A DNA stretch of 27,464 nucleotides from Sulfidibacterium sp964473395 (GCA_964473395.1 CAYYOW010000022.1:1-27464); one strand, 5' to 3'. Positions 7,607 to 16,710 are shown, counted from the first letter of the stretch. Translations and numbers: made by a program. The notes: generated by a model not told the origin, from the sequence alone.

Positions 7607-10600
7607 ATGAAAAAAAATATTTTATTTGTATTACTCTTGATGGGGGCCGTCTTCGGACTTATAGAGCCTCCGCTTATTGCCCACACAAACGCAAAGCTAC
7701 CGGTTTTTCAACACGAAACGAATAACCGGTGGGTTGACTCCGTATTTAGAAAAATGACTAAAGAGGAGCGTATTGCCCAATTAATTTTTGTGGCCGCCTA
7801 TTCAAACCGTGGAATCCAACATGAAATGAAGATTGCCGACTTAATCCGGAAATATAAGATAGGAGGCTTAATCTTTTTTCAGGGGACCCCGAAAAAGCAA
7901 GTCGAACTGACCAACTTTTATCAGTCACAATCGAAGGTGCCACTCTTAATTGCCATGGATGCCGAATGGGGTTTACAGATGCGGCTGAAGCATACCATTC
8001 CTTTTCCTTACCAAATGGCGCTGGGTGCCATTTCGGAGGATAGCCTTATTTATGAGATGGGAAAAGAAATCGGGCGTGAACTAAAACGAATTGGTGTCAG
8101 AATGAATCTTGCACCCGTAGTAGATATTAATAATAACCCGAACAATCCTGTAATTAATTTCCGGTCGTTTGGCATGGATAAACACAATGTGGCGAGAAAA
8201 GGAATTGCTTATATGAAGGGCCTGCAGGATGCGGGTGTAATTGCAACAGCCAAGCATTTTCCGGGACACGGCGATACCGGCACCGATTCCCATAAAACCC
8301 TGCCGGTGATTCCTTTCGGAATGAATCGCCTCGATACTTTAGAACTATACCCTTTTAAGAAGATGATTGATGCCGGAGTGGGTGCCGTAATGACTGCCCA
8401 TTTAAGTATTCCGGCACTGGACTCCACGCCACACCTTGCCTCTTCTTTATCTAAACCCATTGTTACAGGCTTGTTAAAAGACAAACTGGGCTTTCGTGGC
8501 CTTGTGATTACGGATGCATTAAACATGAAAGGAGTAACAAAATATTTTCCTCCCGGAGTTGTCGATGCCAAAGCTCTCATAGCAGGGAATGACATTCTCG
8601 AATTTACTGAAGATGTCCCCATCGCTATCAAGGCAATTAAAAAGGCTGTTGCCATAGGTCTTATCTCATGGGAACAAATCAATAACAGCTGTAAAAAGGT
8701 ACTGGCCGCTAAGTATTGGGCAGGACTAAATCGTTATATTCCAATTGACACTACTGGTTTGGTGAAAGATCTAAACCGTCCTGAGGCCGAAGTATTGAAC
8801 CGTAAGTTAATAAAAGCGTCACTAACCGTGTTGCGTGATAGCCGTGATGTGATCCCGGTAAGTGACCTCGGTCATAAACGCATTGCGACTCTCGTAATAG
8901 GAGATTCCGTTCAAACTCCTTTCCAGAAAATGTTGGCTAACTATACACAAACAGATGACTTTTTCCGGGTTCAAAACAGAACTACTGCTGATAGTTTATT
9001 GCTGTCGAAGCTGAAAAATTACGATTTAGTTATTGTTGGGTTGACCCATTTGAACCAGTATCCTTATAAAAACTTTGGCATTAGTCCTGATATGTTGAGG
9101 TTCATTAACCAACTTTTGGCTGGTAACCATACAATTGTAGCTGTTTTTGGAAACCCGTTTGCTTTAAATAAGCTCCCCGGAATAGAAAAAACCGAAGGCT
9201 TGGTTCTAACCTATCAAAATAGTAAATTGACACAAGAGTTGACAGCTCAGCTGATTTTTGGTGCTATTGGGTCGCAGGGTCGCCTGCCGGTTTTGCTGAA
9301 CCATTTTCCGTTGGGTGCGGGAATTTTTACTCCGGCAGTTTCCCGACTGGCCTACACCATTCCCGAAGAAGAGGGGGTTAATTCGCGGTATTTGAATAAA
9401 AAGATTGACTCTATCGTTAATTTAGGCCTGAGCATAAAAGCATACCCGGGATGTGAAGTGTTGATTGCCCGAAGAGGGGCTGTTATTTTTCATAAAACCT
9501 ATGGTTATCATACTTACTACAACCGGATCAAAGTGGAGAAGAGCGATTTATATGATTTTGCCTCTGTTACAAAAGTAACCGCTGCTCTTCCCGCAATTAT
9601 GAAACTCTACGATGAAGGAAAACTAAAACTGGATGTCCCCTTTTACCGGTACTGGCCTGCTTTTAAGCATTCTAATAAGTCGAAAATAACCTTACGGGAA
9701 ATTTTAGCGCATCAGGCGGGCTTACAAGCCTGGATACCTTACTGGAAAAAGACAGTCAAAAAAAATGGAGAATTTAAAAGACGTATTTTCAGGGATGATT
9801 CTTCTTCACGATTTGATGTGCCAGTGATTGAAGATTTGTATATGAACAGGAATTATCGAAAAACCATGTATAAAGAAATTAAAAAGTCGCCGGTTTCTCC
9901 CGAAAAGAAATATCTTTACTCGGGGTTGGGTTTTTATCTATTTCCGCAAATAGTTAAAAACCTTTCCGGTGAAGCCTTCCAGGCTTTTTTAAAAGAGAAC
10001 TTCTATCACCCTTTGGGGGCATATTCGCTTACCTTTAATCCCTATCGTTTTGATCCCATGCCGAACATCGTTCCTACCGAAATAGATACTTTCTTCCGAA
10101 AGAAAGCCATTCATGGATATGTAGATGATGAAGGGGCAGCTATGATGGGCGGAATATCGGGGAATGCCGGCCTCTTTGGGACAGCTAACGATCTGGCTAA
10201 ACTAACCCAAATGTATTTAAACATGGGTTATTATGGAGGATCACAGTTCATTTCGGACTCAACGTTGACAGAATTTACCCGTTACCAGTATCCTGAAAAT
10301 GATAACAGGAGAGGTTTGGGGTTCGACAAGCCATTGCTTGGAAACGATACGCTCCCTGAAAACCAAAGCTATCCTGCCAAAAGTGCAAGTTCCTACAGCT
10401 TTGGCCATTCAGGGTTCACCGGAACTTTTTTCTGGGCCGATCCCAAAGAACAACTGTTGTATATTTTTCTTTCAAACCGGGTTTATCCCACCCGAAAAAA
10501 CAGAAAACTTATTCAGTTGAATATCCGTACCAATATCCAGCAGGCTATTTATGATGCTATAATTAAAAACAGGGGCGCTTTACAAAACTCATCTTTTGCC

Positions 10601-10615
10601 CCGGCTTTTCATTAA
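7607..10615 (+). CDS. Secreted NagZ-type GH3 beta-N-acetylhexosaminidase fused to an AmiE/beta-lactamase-like serine hydrolase
   Basis: Two-enzyme polypeptide of 1002 aa with a signal peptide (residues 1 to about 25, no lipobox), so periplasmic or exported. Residues about 40-375 are a GH3 domain of NagZ type: the loop KHFPGHGDTGTDSH (216-229) supplies the Asp227/His229 acid dyad and ITDALNM (301-307) holds the nucleophile Asp303. Residues about 380-580 form the GH3 C-terminal alpha/beta domain. Residues about 595-985 are a class-C beta-lactamase-like hydrolase with SVTK (Ser653/Lys656), YSG (Tyr771) and HSG (934-936), so all three catalytic motifs are kept. In Bacillus, NagZ and the serine amidase AmiE are separate neighbours of murQ and release GlcNAc and the stem peptide from muropeptides. 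Here both activities appear joined. It follows the symporter after 123 bp. The exact bond cut by the second domain is inferred. Confidence 0.9.
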   Translation: MKKNILFVLLLMGAVFGLIEPPLIAHTNAKLPVFQHETNNRWVDSVFRKMTKEERIAQLIFVAAYSNRGIQHEMKIADLIRKYKIGGLIFFQGTPKKQVELTNFYQSQSKVPLLIAMDAEWGLQMRLKHTIPFPYQMALGAISEDSLIYEMGKEIGRELKRIGVRMNLAPVVDINNNPNNPVINFRSFGMDKHNVARKGIAYMKGLQDAGVIATAKHFPGHGDTGTDSHKTLPVIPFGMNRLDTLELYPFKKMIDAGVGAVMTAHLSIPALDSTPHLASSLSKPIVTGLLKDKLGFRGLVITDALNMKGVTKYFPPGVVDAKALIAGNDILEFTEDVPIAIKAIKKAVAIGLISWEQINNSCKKVLAAKYWAGLNRYIPIDTTGLVKDLNRPEAEVLNRKLIKASLTVLRDSRDVIPVSDLGHKRIATLVIGDSVQTPFQKMLANYTQTDDFFRVQNRTTADSLLLSKLKNYDLVIVGLTHLNQYPYKNFGISPDMLRFINQLLAGNHTIVAVFGNPFALNKLPGIEKTEGLVLTYQNSKLTQELTAQLIFGAIGSQGRLPVLLNHFPLGAGIFTPAVSRLAYTIPEEEGVNSRYLNKKIDSIVNLGLSIKAYPGCEVLIARRGAVIFHKTYGYHTYYNRIKVEKSDLYDFASVTKVTAALPAIMKLYDEGKLKLDVPFYRYWPAFKHSNKSKITLREILAHQAGLQAWIPYWKKTVKKNGEFKRRIFRDDSSSRFDVPVIEDLYMNRNYRKTMYKEIKKSPVSPEKKYLYSGLGFYLFPQIVKNLSGEAFQAFLKENFYHPLGAYSLTFNPYRFDPMPNIVPTEIDTFFRKKAIHGYVDDEGAAMMGGISGNAGLFGTANDLAKLTQMYLNMGYYGGSQFISDSTLTEFTRYQYPENDNRRGLGFDKPLLGNDTLPENQSYPAKSASSYSFGHSGFTGTFFWADPKEQLLYIFLSNRVYPTRKNRKLIQLNIRTNIQQAIYDAIIKNRGALQNSSFAPAFH

Positions 10616-10706
10616 AATATTTTTCAAAGCCCCTCATTTACACCGCAATGTTAATCATGGGTTAAAAATATCAGACTAATAAAGGCAGCTGTTCTTTCAT
10701 GGCGGG

Positions 10707-11570
10707 TTATTTTCTTAAACTTTGGTTTTGTGCATCAAAATAGAGGGCTGCTGCGCCCAGAACAGCAATGTCTTCCTGCTCCGAAGCAACAACTTTCAAT
10801 TTATTGATGGCATGTTTATATGGAAACGTTTTTATCTTATCCCACATACTTTTTTCGAAATAAGGAAATGCTTTTGAAAGCGGCCCGCCAATAACAATGA
10901 TTTCAGGGTCAACAGCAAAGAGGATGGTTTTTATCAGGCTTCCCAGGGTGTTTCCGTACTGCTCGAAAATGGCAAGGGCAATTTTGTCTTTTTTGTTGGC
11001 CCGTTTCAGAAAAGTTGTTACCGAAACGCCATATTTATAAACGAAAAAGGCATCATTTAAGTAATATTCATAATTATTATCGCGAAAGGGAATTTCCCCG
11101 AATTCACCAGCACCGCAATTAGTCCCCGAATAAAGGTGTCCTTTGAAAATGACTCCTGCACCCACGCCAGCTCCGAGGATCAGTCCTACACTATTGACAT
11201 AATCGGCTGTTTTTCCGAAATAGGCCTCACCAATAGCAAAACAGTTAGCGTCGTTGTTCACGTAAACTTTGAGTCCGAAATGACTTTCAAGAATTTCTCT
11301 GATATGCACCTCGCGCCAGGAGGGGATATTCTGCACATGATAGACAATGCCCTTTTCCACATCGACCAGGCTGGGAACACCAATCCCTATGCCGGCTACT
11401 TCGCTATCTTTTACCTCGTGAATTATGTTAAAGACCTCGGCCAATATTTCATCTTCCGGAGCTTTATTGTTGATTTTTCGGATAATACTTTTGTTGACAT
11501 GACCATCTTTTACTTTACCGGCTACCAGAGTTTTGCCGCTAAACGAGATTCCTATTAACGCATTTTCCAT
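10707..11570 (-). CDS. ROK-family sugar kinase paralogue with degraded ATP-binding loop
   Basis: ROK-fold protein of 287 aa and last gene of the minus-strand GH2-MFS-ROK-ROK run. It keeps the sugar-binding and catalytic block NNDANCFAIGE (Asp107), the second phosphate loop GAGVGAGV (133-140) and CGAGEFGE. The first phosphate loop, which reads IDLGATK in its neighbour and VDIGGTK in the third copy, is here ISFSGKT (8-14): the Asp and a Gly are lost and the Thr is displaced. The CSGKFF segment shared by the other two is LNDAFF. The CxCGxxGC zinc motif of classic ROK proteins is absent in all three. It may be an inactive sugar-binding sensor or partner of the upstream kinase, or have altered nucleotide use. 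It lies 38 bp after the preceding ROK gene. Confidence 0.85.
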   Translation of the reverse strand: MENALIGISFSGKTLVAGKVKDGHVNKSIIRKINNKAPEDEILAEVFNIIHEVKDSEVAGIGIGVPSLVDVEKGIVYHVQNIPSWREVHIREILESHFGLKVYVNNDANCFAIGEAYFGKTADYVNSVGLILGAGVGAGVIFKGHLYSGTNCGAGEFGEIPFRDNNYEYYLNDAFFVYKYGVSVTTFLKRANKKDKIALAIFEQYGNTLGSLIKTILFAVDPEIIVIGGPLSKAFPYFEKSMWDKIKTFPYKHAINKLKVVASEQEDIAVLGAAALYFDAQNQSLRK

Positions 11571-11608
11571 AACAATATCTTTTTAATTATTATCTATCAC
11601 CTGCTTTG

Positions 11609-12478
11609 TTAAAGTGCCTGTTTTGTTCTGTCAAAATATAGTGAAGCTGCTCCAAGAACAGCAATATTTTCCATGTTGGAGAAAATTACATCAAAATCAT
11701 GCATAGCTTTTGGAAACGGAAAATCGAGTAGTTCTTTCCACATGTCAATTTTAAAAAATTCGCTGGATTGTGCCACTGAGCCGCCCACAATTACCTTTTT
11801 TGGATCCACGGCCAGCTTGATTGTTTTTATGGCATTGGCCAGATGCATCCCGAATTCTCTAAAAGCGTTTAATGCAAATTTATCACCCTCTTTAGCGGCC
11901 ATAGCCATCACCTCTCCTTTGAGCCCGTATTTTTTAACAAAAAACTTACCGCTGCAATAGTCTTCGTAAATACCGGCGAGGTAAGGAATATTACCAAATT
12001 CTCCGGAACCACAATGAGCATCTGCAAGTAAAAATCCGTTTTTAATGATACCGCCTCCCATGCCGGAGCCCAGTGTCAGGCCTACAAAATCATCCTCTTC
12101 TTTACCGTTGCCGAACCGTGATTCGCCAAGCGCAAAACAGTTGGCATCATTGTCAATATAAACGGGTACCTTAAACTGCTCTTCAAGAATAGTTTTTAAA
12201 TGAACTTTTTTCCACGATGGAATATTCTGCACATCACTTATAATACCTTTTTCACGGTCAACCAGCCCGGGAATGCCGATACCAATGCTCAGCACTTCCT
12301 CGTCAAACAGTTGATCCACAACATTAATGATAACATCGAGAATATCCCGCGGATTCTTGCTTAGTGTCGGAATAAGCTTATAAACCACCTCACTCAGTTG
12401 GTTATCGTCAACCCTGCCGGCAGCCACTTTTGTTGCACCGAGGTCTATTCCTATCAAGCCATTGTCTGTAAAAATCAT
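11609..12478 (-). CDS. ROK-family sugar kinase (zinc-motif-less subfamily)
   Basis: Cytoplasmic ATP-dependent hexose/amino-sugar kinase of 289 aa. The first phosphate loop IDLGATK (11-17, Asp12), catalytic DNDANCFALGE (Asp111) and second phosphate loop GSGMGGG are all present. The usual ROK zinc site is missing, replaced by CGSGEFGNIPY and YCSGKFF (174-180). The start overlaps the stop of the MFS gene by ATGA (12475-12478), implying translational coupling of permease and kinase. It probably phosphorylates the sugar delivered by that permease and by the GH2 enzyme (GlcN or GlcNAc by context). The sugar cannot be read from the sequence. Confidence 0.9.
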   Translation of the reverse strand: MIFTDNGLIGIDLGATKVAAGRVDDNQLSEVVYKLIPTLSKNPRDILDVIINVVDQLFDEEVLSIGIGIPGLVDREKGIISDVQNIPSWKKVHLKTILEEQFKVPVYIDNDANCFALGESRFGNGKEEDDFVGLTLGSGMGGGIIKNGFLLADAHCGSGEFGNIPYLAGIYEDYCSGKFFVKKYGLKGEVMAMAAKEGDKFALNAFREFGMHLANAIKTIKLAVDPKKVIVGGSVAQSSEFFKIDMWKELLDFPFPKAMHDFDVIFSNMENIAVLGAASLYFDRTKQAL

Positions 12479-13731
12479 TTTCCCTTAAATATTTCTTTAA
12501 TAGTTACTACTTTATTATTAATGATAGGTCGTGCCCAAAAGCTGATACTCAGAATGTAGCCCAGCGTGATAAACAGAAACATCATTCCTGTTTTTAATGA
12601 AGTCAGATCGCTAATACTGCCAATCAACAGTTGCACCACTGCACCACCCGCAATGCCAGTCATCAAGATTCCTGCAAACGAACCGTGGTGTTTCGATACG
12701 GAATTTAATCCCAGAGAAACAATGACCGGATACATTACCGAAAGAAAGAATCCGGAAACGGGAAATGCCCATAACGCAAGTTCTCCCCCGGCAAACAGGC
12801 CAATGCCAAGACTTATCATGGCAAAAAGGGTAAACCACCGCAGCACAATCTTGCTGTCGAGAAGTTTTAAAAGAATCAGTCCCAGCACACCGCCAACTGT
12901 CATTAAGCCCCAGAAATAGGAAACAGCATTGGCACCAATAGTTTCCGGATTAAAACCGTGGTAGTTGCTCAGAAATTTCGACATCCAATAGGAAATCCCC
13001 TGTTCTGTTCCCACATAAGCAAAAATGCCCAGAAAATAGAGGATAACATATTTGTTTTTAAATAGTTCGGCATAGCTTTCTTTGGAGCCAATTTTTTCGT
13101 CTTCCTGCAGTTTTACTTTGGGAAACTTTACAAAAGCAATCACCAAAATCATTAAAATGCTGACCAATGCAAAAACCCAGTACACCGAAACCCACGAAAG
13201 GGAGTGCGGCACCAAATCGCTCATCAACCCAATGAAAGGTTTATTTATATTTTTTTTGTCGATGTTGGTAACAAGATAGGAATACATTTGCGGGCTGGCG
13301 AAGGATGCCAGGCCGAAAATAAGCTGTGCCAACACCGAGTTAAAAGCGTAATGTTCTTCGCCGCCGGCTACCCGCAACATTGGGTTAATAACAACCTGTA
13401 ACGCAGCCATTCCTGTTCCGATGATAAACAGCGAAAAGACAAACACATCAAATTTTGGAAAAAGGGCAAAGACCAACGCGCCGGCAAAGGCCAACAAAAA
13501 GGCCAGCATCATCATCCGCTTTTCGCCCCATTTTTCCAGTAAAACTCCTGAGGGAATCGACATAACGCCGTAGGCGATAAAAAAGGCAAAAGGCAGAAAT
13601 CCGGCCATGGTTTCTGTCAGGTTGTACCCGGCAGAAACATTGGGGTTGAGTGCCCCCAGAATGTTTGTCAAAAATGAGATAACAAAAAAGGTAACTAATA
13701 TAAGTACTACTATGGTATAATTCCGTTTCAT
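12475..13731 (-). CDS. MFS sugar permease (FucP/NagP-like)
   Basis: Inner-membrane major-facilitator protein, 418 aa with about 12 hydrophobic segments. It resembles the FucP/NagP group of Bacteroidota: an N-terminal helix leading to LGALNPNVSAGYNLTETMAG, the loop EKWGEKR between helices 2 and 3, and GMAALQVVINPMLRVAGGEE in the fourth to fifth segments. It starts one base after the GH2 stop and its stop overlaps the ROK kinase start, so GH2, permease and kinase form one coupled unit: cut, import, phosphorylate. An amino sugar is the likely cargo from context only. Confidence 0.88.
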   Translation of the reverse strand: MKRNYTIVVLILVTFFVISFLTNILGALNPNVSAGYNLTETMAGFLPFAFFIAYGVMSIPSGVLLEKWGEKRMMMLAFLLAFAGALVFALFPKFDVFVFSLFIIGTGMAALQVVINPMLRVAGGEEHYAFNSVLAQLIFGLASFASPQMYSYLVTNIDKKNINKPFIGLMSDLVPHSLSWVSVYWVFALVSILMILVIAFVKFPKVKLQEDEKIGSKESYAELFKNKYVILYFLGIFAYVGTEQGISYWMSKFLSNYHGFNPETIGANAVSYFWGLMTVGGVLGLILLKLLDSKIVLRWFTLFAMISLGIGLFAGGELALWAFPVSGFFLSVMYPVIVSLGLNSVSKHHGSFAGILMTGIAGGAVVQLLIGSISDLTSLKTGMMFLFITLGYILSISFWARPIINNKVVTIKEIFKGK

Positions 13732-13732
13732 T

Positions 13733-16363
13733 TTACAGCTTCTTTAAATTATATCCGCTTACAATAAGTTGCGGTTTCCTGTTTTCCAGATATCTGTTCT
13801 TGATGGTGGCTGTCAGTATGCGGGTTTCGCCCGGCAGTAGCGACACATAATTATCTGACCACAACACCGGAAGAATGATGTTTCCGGTTTTTTCATCCCG
13901 GATGGTCGGATGTACAAAAAAGGCAATGTATCGACTGTTGTTGGTGAGGGTAACCCTGAATTCCGTTGTTTTCCTGTTCCGCTTTTGCTTTATGGCAGTG
14001 CCGAGTTCGACTCTTGGCATATGATTCAGCGCTGTAAAATCGGCATACCGGCTCGATGGGGTGTGGAAATTCCAATGAGGGACTTTGGATTTGTAATCCA
14101 ATTTGTCAGGTTTGGCCGAAAGCCAGTAAAAATTGTTATCAATTTCTTTTCCATTTTCATCAATCAGTCTCAGGTCGAGGAAGTAAACCGGTGTTCCCCA
14201 GTTCTTTTGCGGCAGGATGAAGATTTCGCGGCTGCTGTTTGCTTTCAAATCAACATCTATTTCTTTTTCAAATTTCAGAACAGAGCTATCATTGTACACC
14301 CTGATTTTCAGTATGCAATTGTTTTTATTGTTCAATTTGTCGTTGACTACAAAAAGTGAATGACGGGCATAATCATAAACAACATGAAAGGGCTGAGAGG
14401 CTTTCTTTGCCCCGTAGTAAGCCCCGTTGGGCATTAGGTAATAGTCGTAAAGCTGCCAGTACATGTTAGGCCAGGCCGAGTTGAGCATCCACTGGATAAC
14501 ACCGGTAGCTTTGTAGCGATTAGCAGAAAAAGCTTCAAACATAGGCCGCATAAGTTCGTAATTCAGTAATTGTGCCTTTTGGGCATATGCTTCTGCCGAG
14601 GTGGCTTTACCATAACGTGCCTCCAGCGCTTTGGTATAACGGTCCAGTGTTCTAAACGCATTAATTCCGTGTGCGCAATGGTAATTCCATATGGAGTCGA
14701 TGGGCCAAAGGTGATTTTTGGAGATCATTTTTTTGATACTTCCTAATGGAGGCACCTGTGCTCCGGGACCTGTTTCGGTGTTAAAACCAAAAGCACCGCC
14801 ATAAAGTGTATCTGAAAACCAATACACCGGCGGCTCATAAGCATATGGACCACGCATTTTTACACCGGTAGGACCGGCCAAGGATGTCCATTCTCTGGCA
14901 GAGGCCAGATAGACTCTCGTAGAGTCAAATTCAGACAGAATGTTCAGATATTTCTTTTCCAGAGCCGGTTTGGGAATTTTGTCGCTGCCGCCTAGCCAGG
15001 TAAAAATGGAGGGATGATTTCTCAACCACACGATTTGATCCTGCCAGGCATGACTCATCATATCAATGTCCGAAGAGGATAAAATGCCACCGTATTTTTT
15101 ATCGCATGCTTTCCCAAGCTGGTCTTTCCACTCCCATTGGGCGCTCCAGCCCACCATAATCATAATTCCCATCTGGTCACAAAGATTGTAAATTGTCTGA
15201 CTGTTTCCCCAGAAGCCTTCGAGACGAATGGTGTTCAGACCCATGTTTCTAACATACTCGAGCTGGTTTTCAACACTTTCATGAGTGTCGTCCAACAGCA
15301 GTCTGTCTGTCCAGCCACCACCCCGGATCAATATCTTTTTGCCATTGATTTTAAAACCCCGGAAACCTTCTTTGGTAAAATATGAAGAGACCGTTCTTAT
15401 ACCAAAAGCGACAGCCTTTTTATCGAAGATTTTTTTATGATGACGAAAGACAAAACTGGCATGATATAGATAAGGAGTACCCAAAGTATACGGCCACCAA
15501 AGGTGGGGATGCTCAATCTTCAGGCGGGGGAAATCTTCAGGTGTAAAGATTACTTTTTTTCTTTCGCCCGGGGCCAGAGAAACCGATTTTGATAGTTCGT
15601 TTCCGTTGATTTTTAAAATCACTTCCCCCGACTGGTTTTTTTTCCGGTAATTGATAATATCCACAGAAGCTGTCAGTTCGGCTTGTGAGAGATCTTTTGT
15701 TAACTCACTTACCACAAACGGATTACTTACCCCAACACCGTTGTTTGTCTCCAAAAATACAGGACGAAAAATACCCATATTACCATCCGGAGATGGCGGA
15801 TTCCAGTCAACAAATCCGATGGAAAAATCGCCGGCCCTTTTAGGAAATACTTCTACAGCTAAAACATTCTTTCCTTTTTTAACAGCATGGGATATGTTAA
15901 ATTGATACAGTAGGAAAGCATTTTTTATCTGTGTGGTGTCGGCAATTTTCTTTCCGTTGAGCCAGATATTAGCTTTGTAATTAATTCCTTCAAAGCGTAA
16001 CAGAACTGTCTGATGTGAGAAATTGCCCGAAAATTCAGTACGATACCACCAGGCTGAATGGAACGGCGCTTTAGAAATCTTCTCAAGATTGTTGTTCAGA
16101 AAAATATTTTTATACACACCATTTTGAACCAGCACGTGGAGTACGGTAGAAGGAACCTCTGCCGGGTACCAGCCTGTGAAGTTAAATCCGACTGAACTGA
16201 TGGCCGCACCGTTTGCCGAGACAGAATCAGCACTGCAAATGACCCAGGCGTGTGATAATTGATGTTTTCCCGTGGCTGTTTGCTGTGCAAACATTTTAAA
16301 GGATGCTGATACCACCAGAAAAGCCAGTAGAAACAGTGATAGTAAGAAACGAAAACGGCTCAT
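13733..16363 (-). CDS. Secreted GH2 enzyme of the exo-beta-D-glucosaminidase (CsxA-like) type
   Basis: Retaining glycoside hydrolase of 876 aa with a signal peptide (1 to about 26, cleavage near MFA/QQ). Residues about 60-205 are the GH2 sugar-binding jelly roll, 210-330 the immunoglobulin-like domain and 335-660 the TIM barrel, followed by C-terminal beta domains. The nucleophile is Glu530 in FGFNTETGPG. At the acid/base position, where most GH2 enzymes have Asn-Glu, it has Ser460-Asp461 (WLGGSDKIPKP). From memory this Ser-Asp pair marks the exo-beta-D-glucosaminidase subgroup (CsxA), and the 69-residue spacing to the nucleophile is close to CsxA's. The expected product is GlcN from chitosan-like or de-N-acetylated peptidoglycan chains. 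First gene of the minus-strand operon. A beta-mannosidase-type activity is a less likely alternative. Confidence 0.85.
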   Translation of the reverse strand: MSRFRFLLSLFLLAFLVVSASFKMFAQQTATGKHQLSHAWVICSADSVSANGAAISSVGFNFTGWYPAEVPSTVLHVLVQNGVYKNIFLNNNLEKISKAPFHSAWWYRTEFSGNFSHQTVLLRFEGINYKANIWLNGKKIADTTQIKNAFLLYQFNISHAVKKGKNVLAVEVFPKRAGDFSIGFVDWNPPSPDGNMGIFRPVFLETNNGVGVSNPFVVSELTKDLSQAELTASVDIINYRKKNQSGEVILKINGNELSKSVSLAPGERKKVIFTPEDFPRLKIEHPHLWWPYTLGTPYLYHASFVFRHHKKIFDKKAVAFGIRTVSSYFTKEGFRGFKINGKKILIRGGGWTDRLLLDDTHESVENQLEYVRNMGLNTIRLEGFWGNSQTIYNLCDQMGIMIMVGWSAQWEWKDQLGKACDKKYGGILSSSDIDMMSHAWQDQIVWLRNHPSIFTWLGGSDKIPKPALEKKYLNILSEFDSTRVYLASAREWTSLAGPTGVKMRGPYAYEPPVYWFSDTLYGGAFGFNTETGPGAQVPPLGSIKKMISKNHLWPIDSIWNYHCAHGINAFRTLDRYTKALEARYGKATSAEAYAQKAQLLNYELMRPMFEAFSANRYKATGVIQWMLNSAWPNMYWQLYDYYLMPNGAYYGAKKASQPFHVVYDYARHSLFVVNDKLNNKNNCILKIRVYNDSSVLKFEKEIDVDLKANSSREIFILPQKNWGTPVYFLDLRLIDENGKEIDNNFYWLSAKPDKLDYKSKVPHWNFHTPSSRYADFTALNHMPRVELGTAIKQKRNRKTTEFRVTLTNNSRYIAFFVHPTIRDEKTGNIILPVLWSDNYVSLLPGETRILTATIKNRYLENRKPQLIVSGYNLKKL

Positions 16364-16383
16364 GGTTTATACTTTAATTTAAC

Positions 16384-16398
16384 AGAATAATTTATTCT
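16384..16398. promoter_or_regulatory. Inverted repeat in the GH2 operon leader, possible operator
   Basis: AGAATAA and TTATTCT are separated by one base, 21 bp before the GH2 start. A similar palindrome (CAATAAATTTATTG) lies upstream of the second MFS gene at 23383-23396. Both could be sites of the same regulator; the sites are AT-rich, so chance is not excluded. Confidence 0.35.
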
Positions 16399-16446
16399 TT
16401 TTCAATTTGACGAGTAAAATAATCGATGTTTAAAATATTATGCAAT

Positions 16447-16462
16447 TATTTGTACAAATATA
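16447..16462 (-). promoter_or_regulatory. GH2 operon promoter -7 element overlapped by a perfect 14-bp palindrome
   Basis: On the minus strand TATATTTG (16462-16455) is an exact TAnnTTTG -7 element, giving a leader of about 85 nt to the GH2 start. I see no -33 TTG at the usual spacing. The perfect palindrome TATTTGTACAAATA (16447-16460) covers the -7 element, a position suited to a repressor such as the LacI-type protein encoded upstream. Confidence 0.5.
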
Positions 16463-16710
16463 TTAAAATTTTCTATTCTTATATGTATTGATTTATATAG
16501 CTTTAACAAGACGTGGCTTAGTGATCATTTCTAAAATATTATGATAAAACATAAAAATTTATGAAAAAACTTGCACAACAAAACTCATTGCAGCAAACCG
16601 GCTAGATGTTTCAATGAAAATATTGTTAATAGCTCCGGGATGCAGAGAATTATCAGAAATGAAAAAATCATTAAAAGGAGCTAATTTTTTTCGGATTCAG
16701 GCAGGCAATT

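Larger units (their letters stand above)
16364..16710. other. Spacer between the GH2 operon and the LacI-type gene
   Basis: 347 bp, AT-rich, with no gene I can support. It holds the GH2 operon promoter (16455-16462, minus), a 14-bp palindrome over it (16447-16460) and a second inverted repeat in the leader (16384-16398). A 14-codon ATG frame at 16561 on the plus strand has no supporting context. Confidence 0.5.

Noticed and set aside
8209..8682. 157-codon open frame on the minus strand
   Set aside because: Lies wholly inside the GH3 domain coding region, with no recognisable domain; an antisense shadow of a strongly supported gene.
13910..14359. 149-codon open frame on the plus strand
   Set aside because: Antisense to the C-terminal part of the GH2 gene; no motif and no promoter or ribosome site.
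16561..16605. 14-codon ATG frame as a small gene
   Set aside because: Very short, no ribosome site or conserved context.
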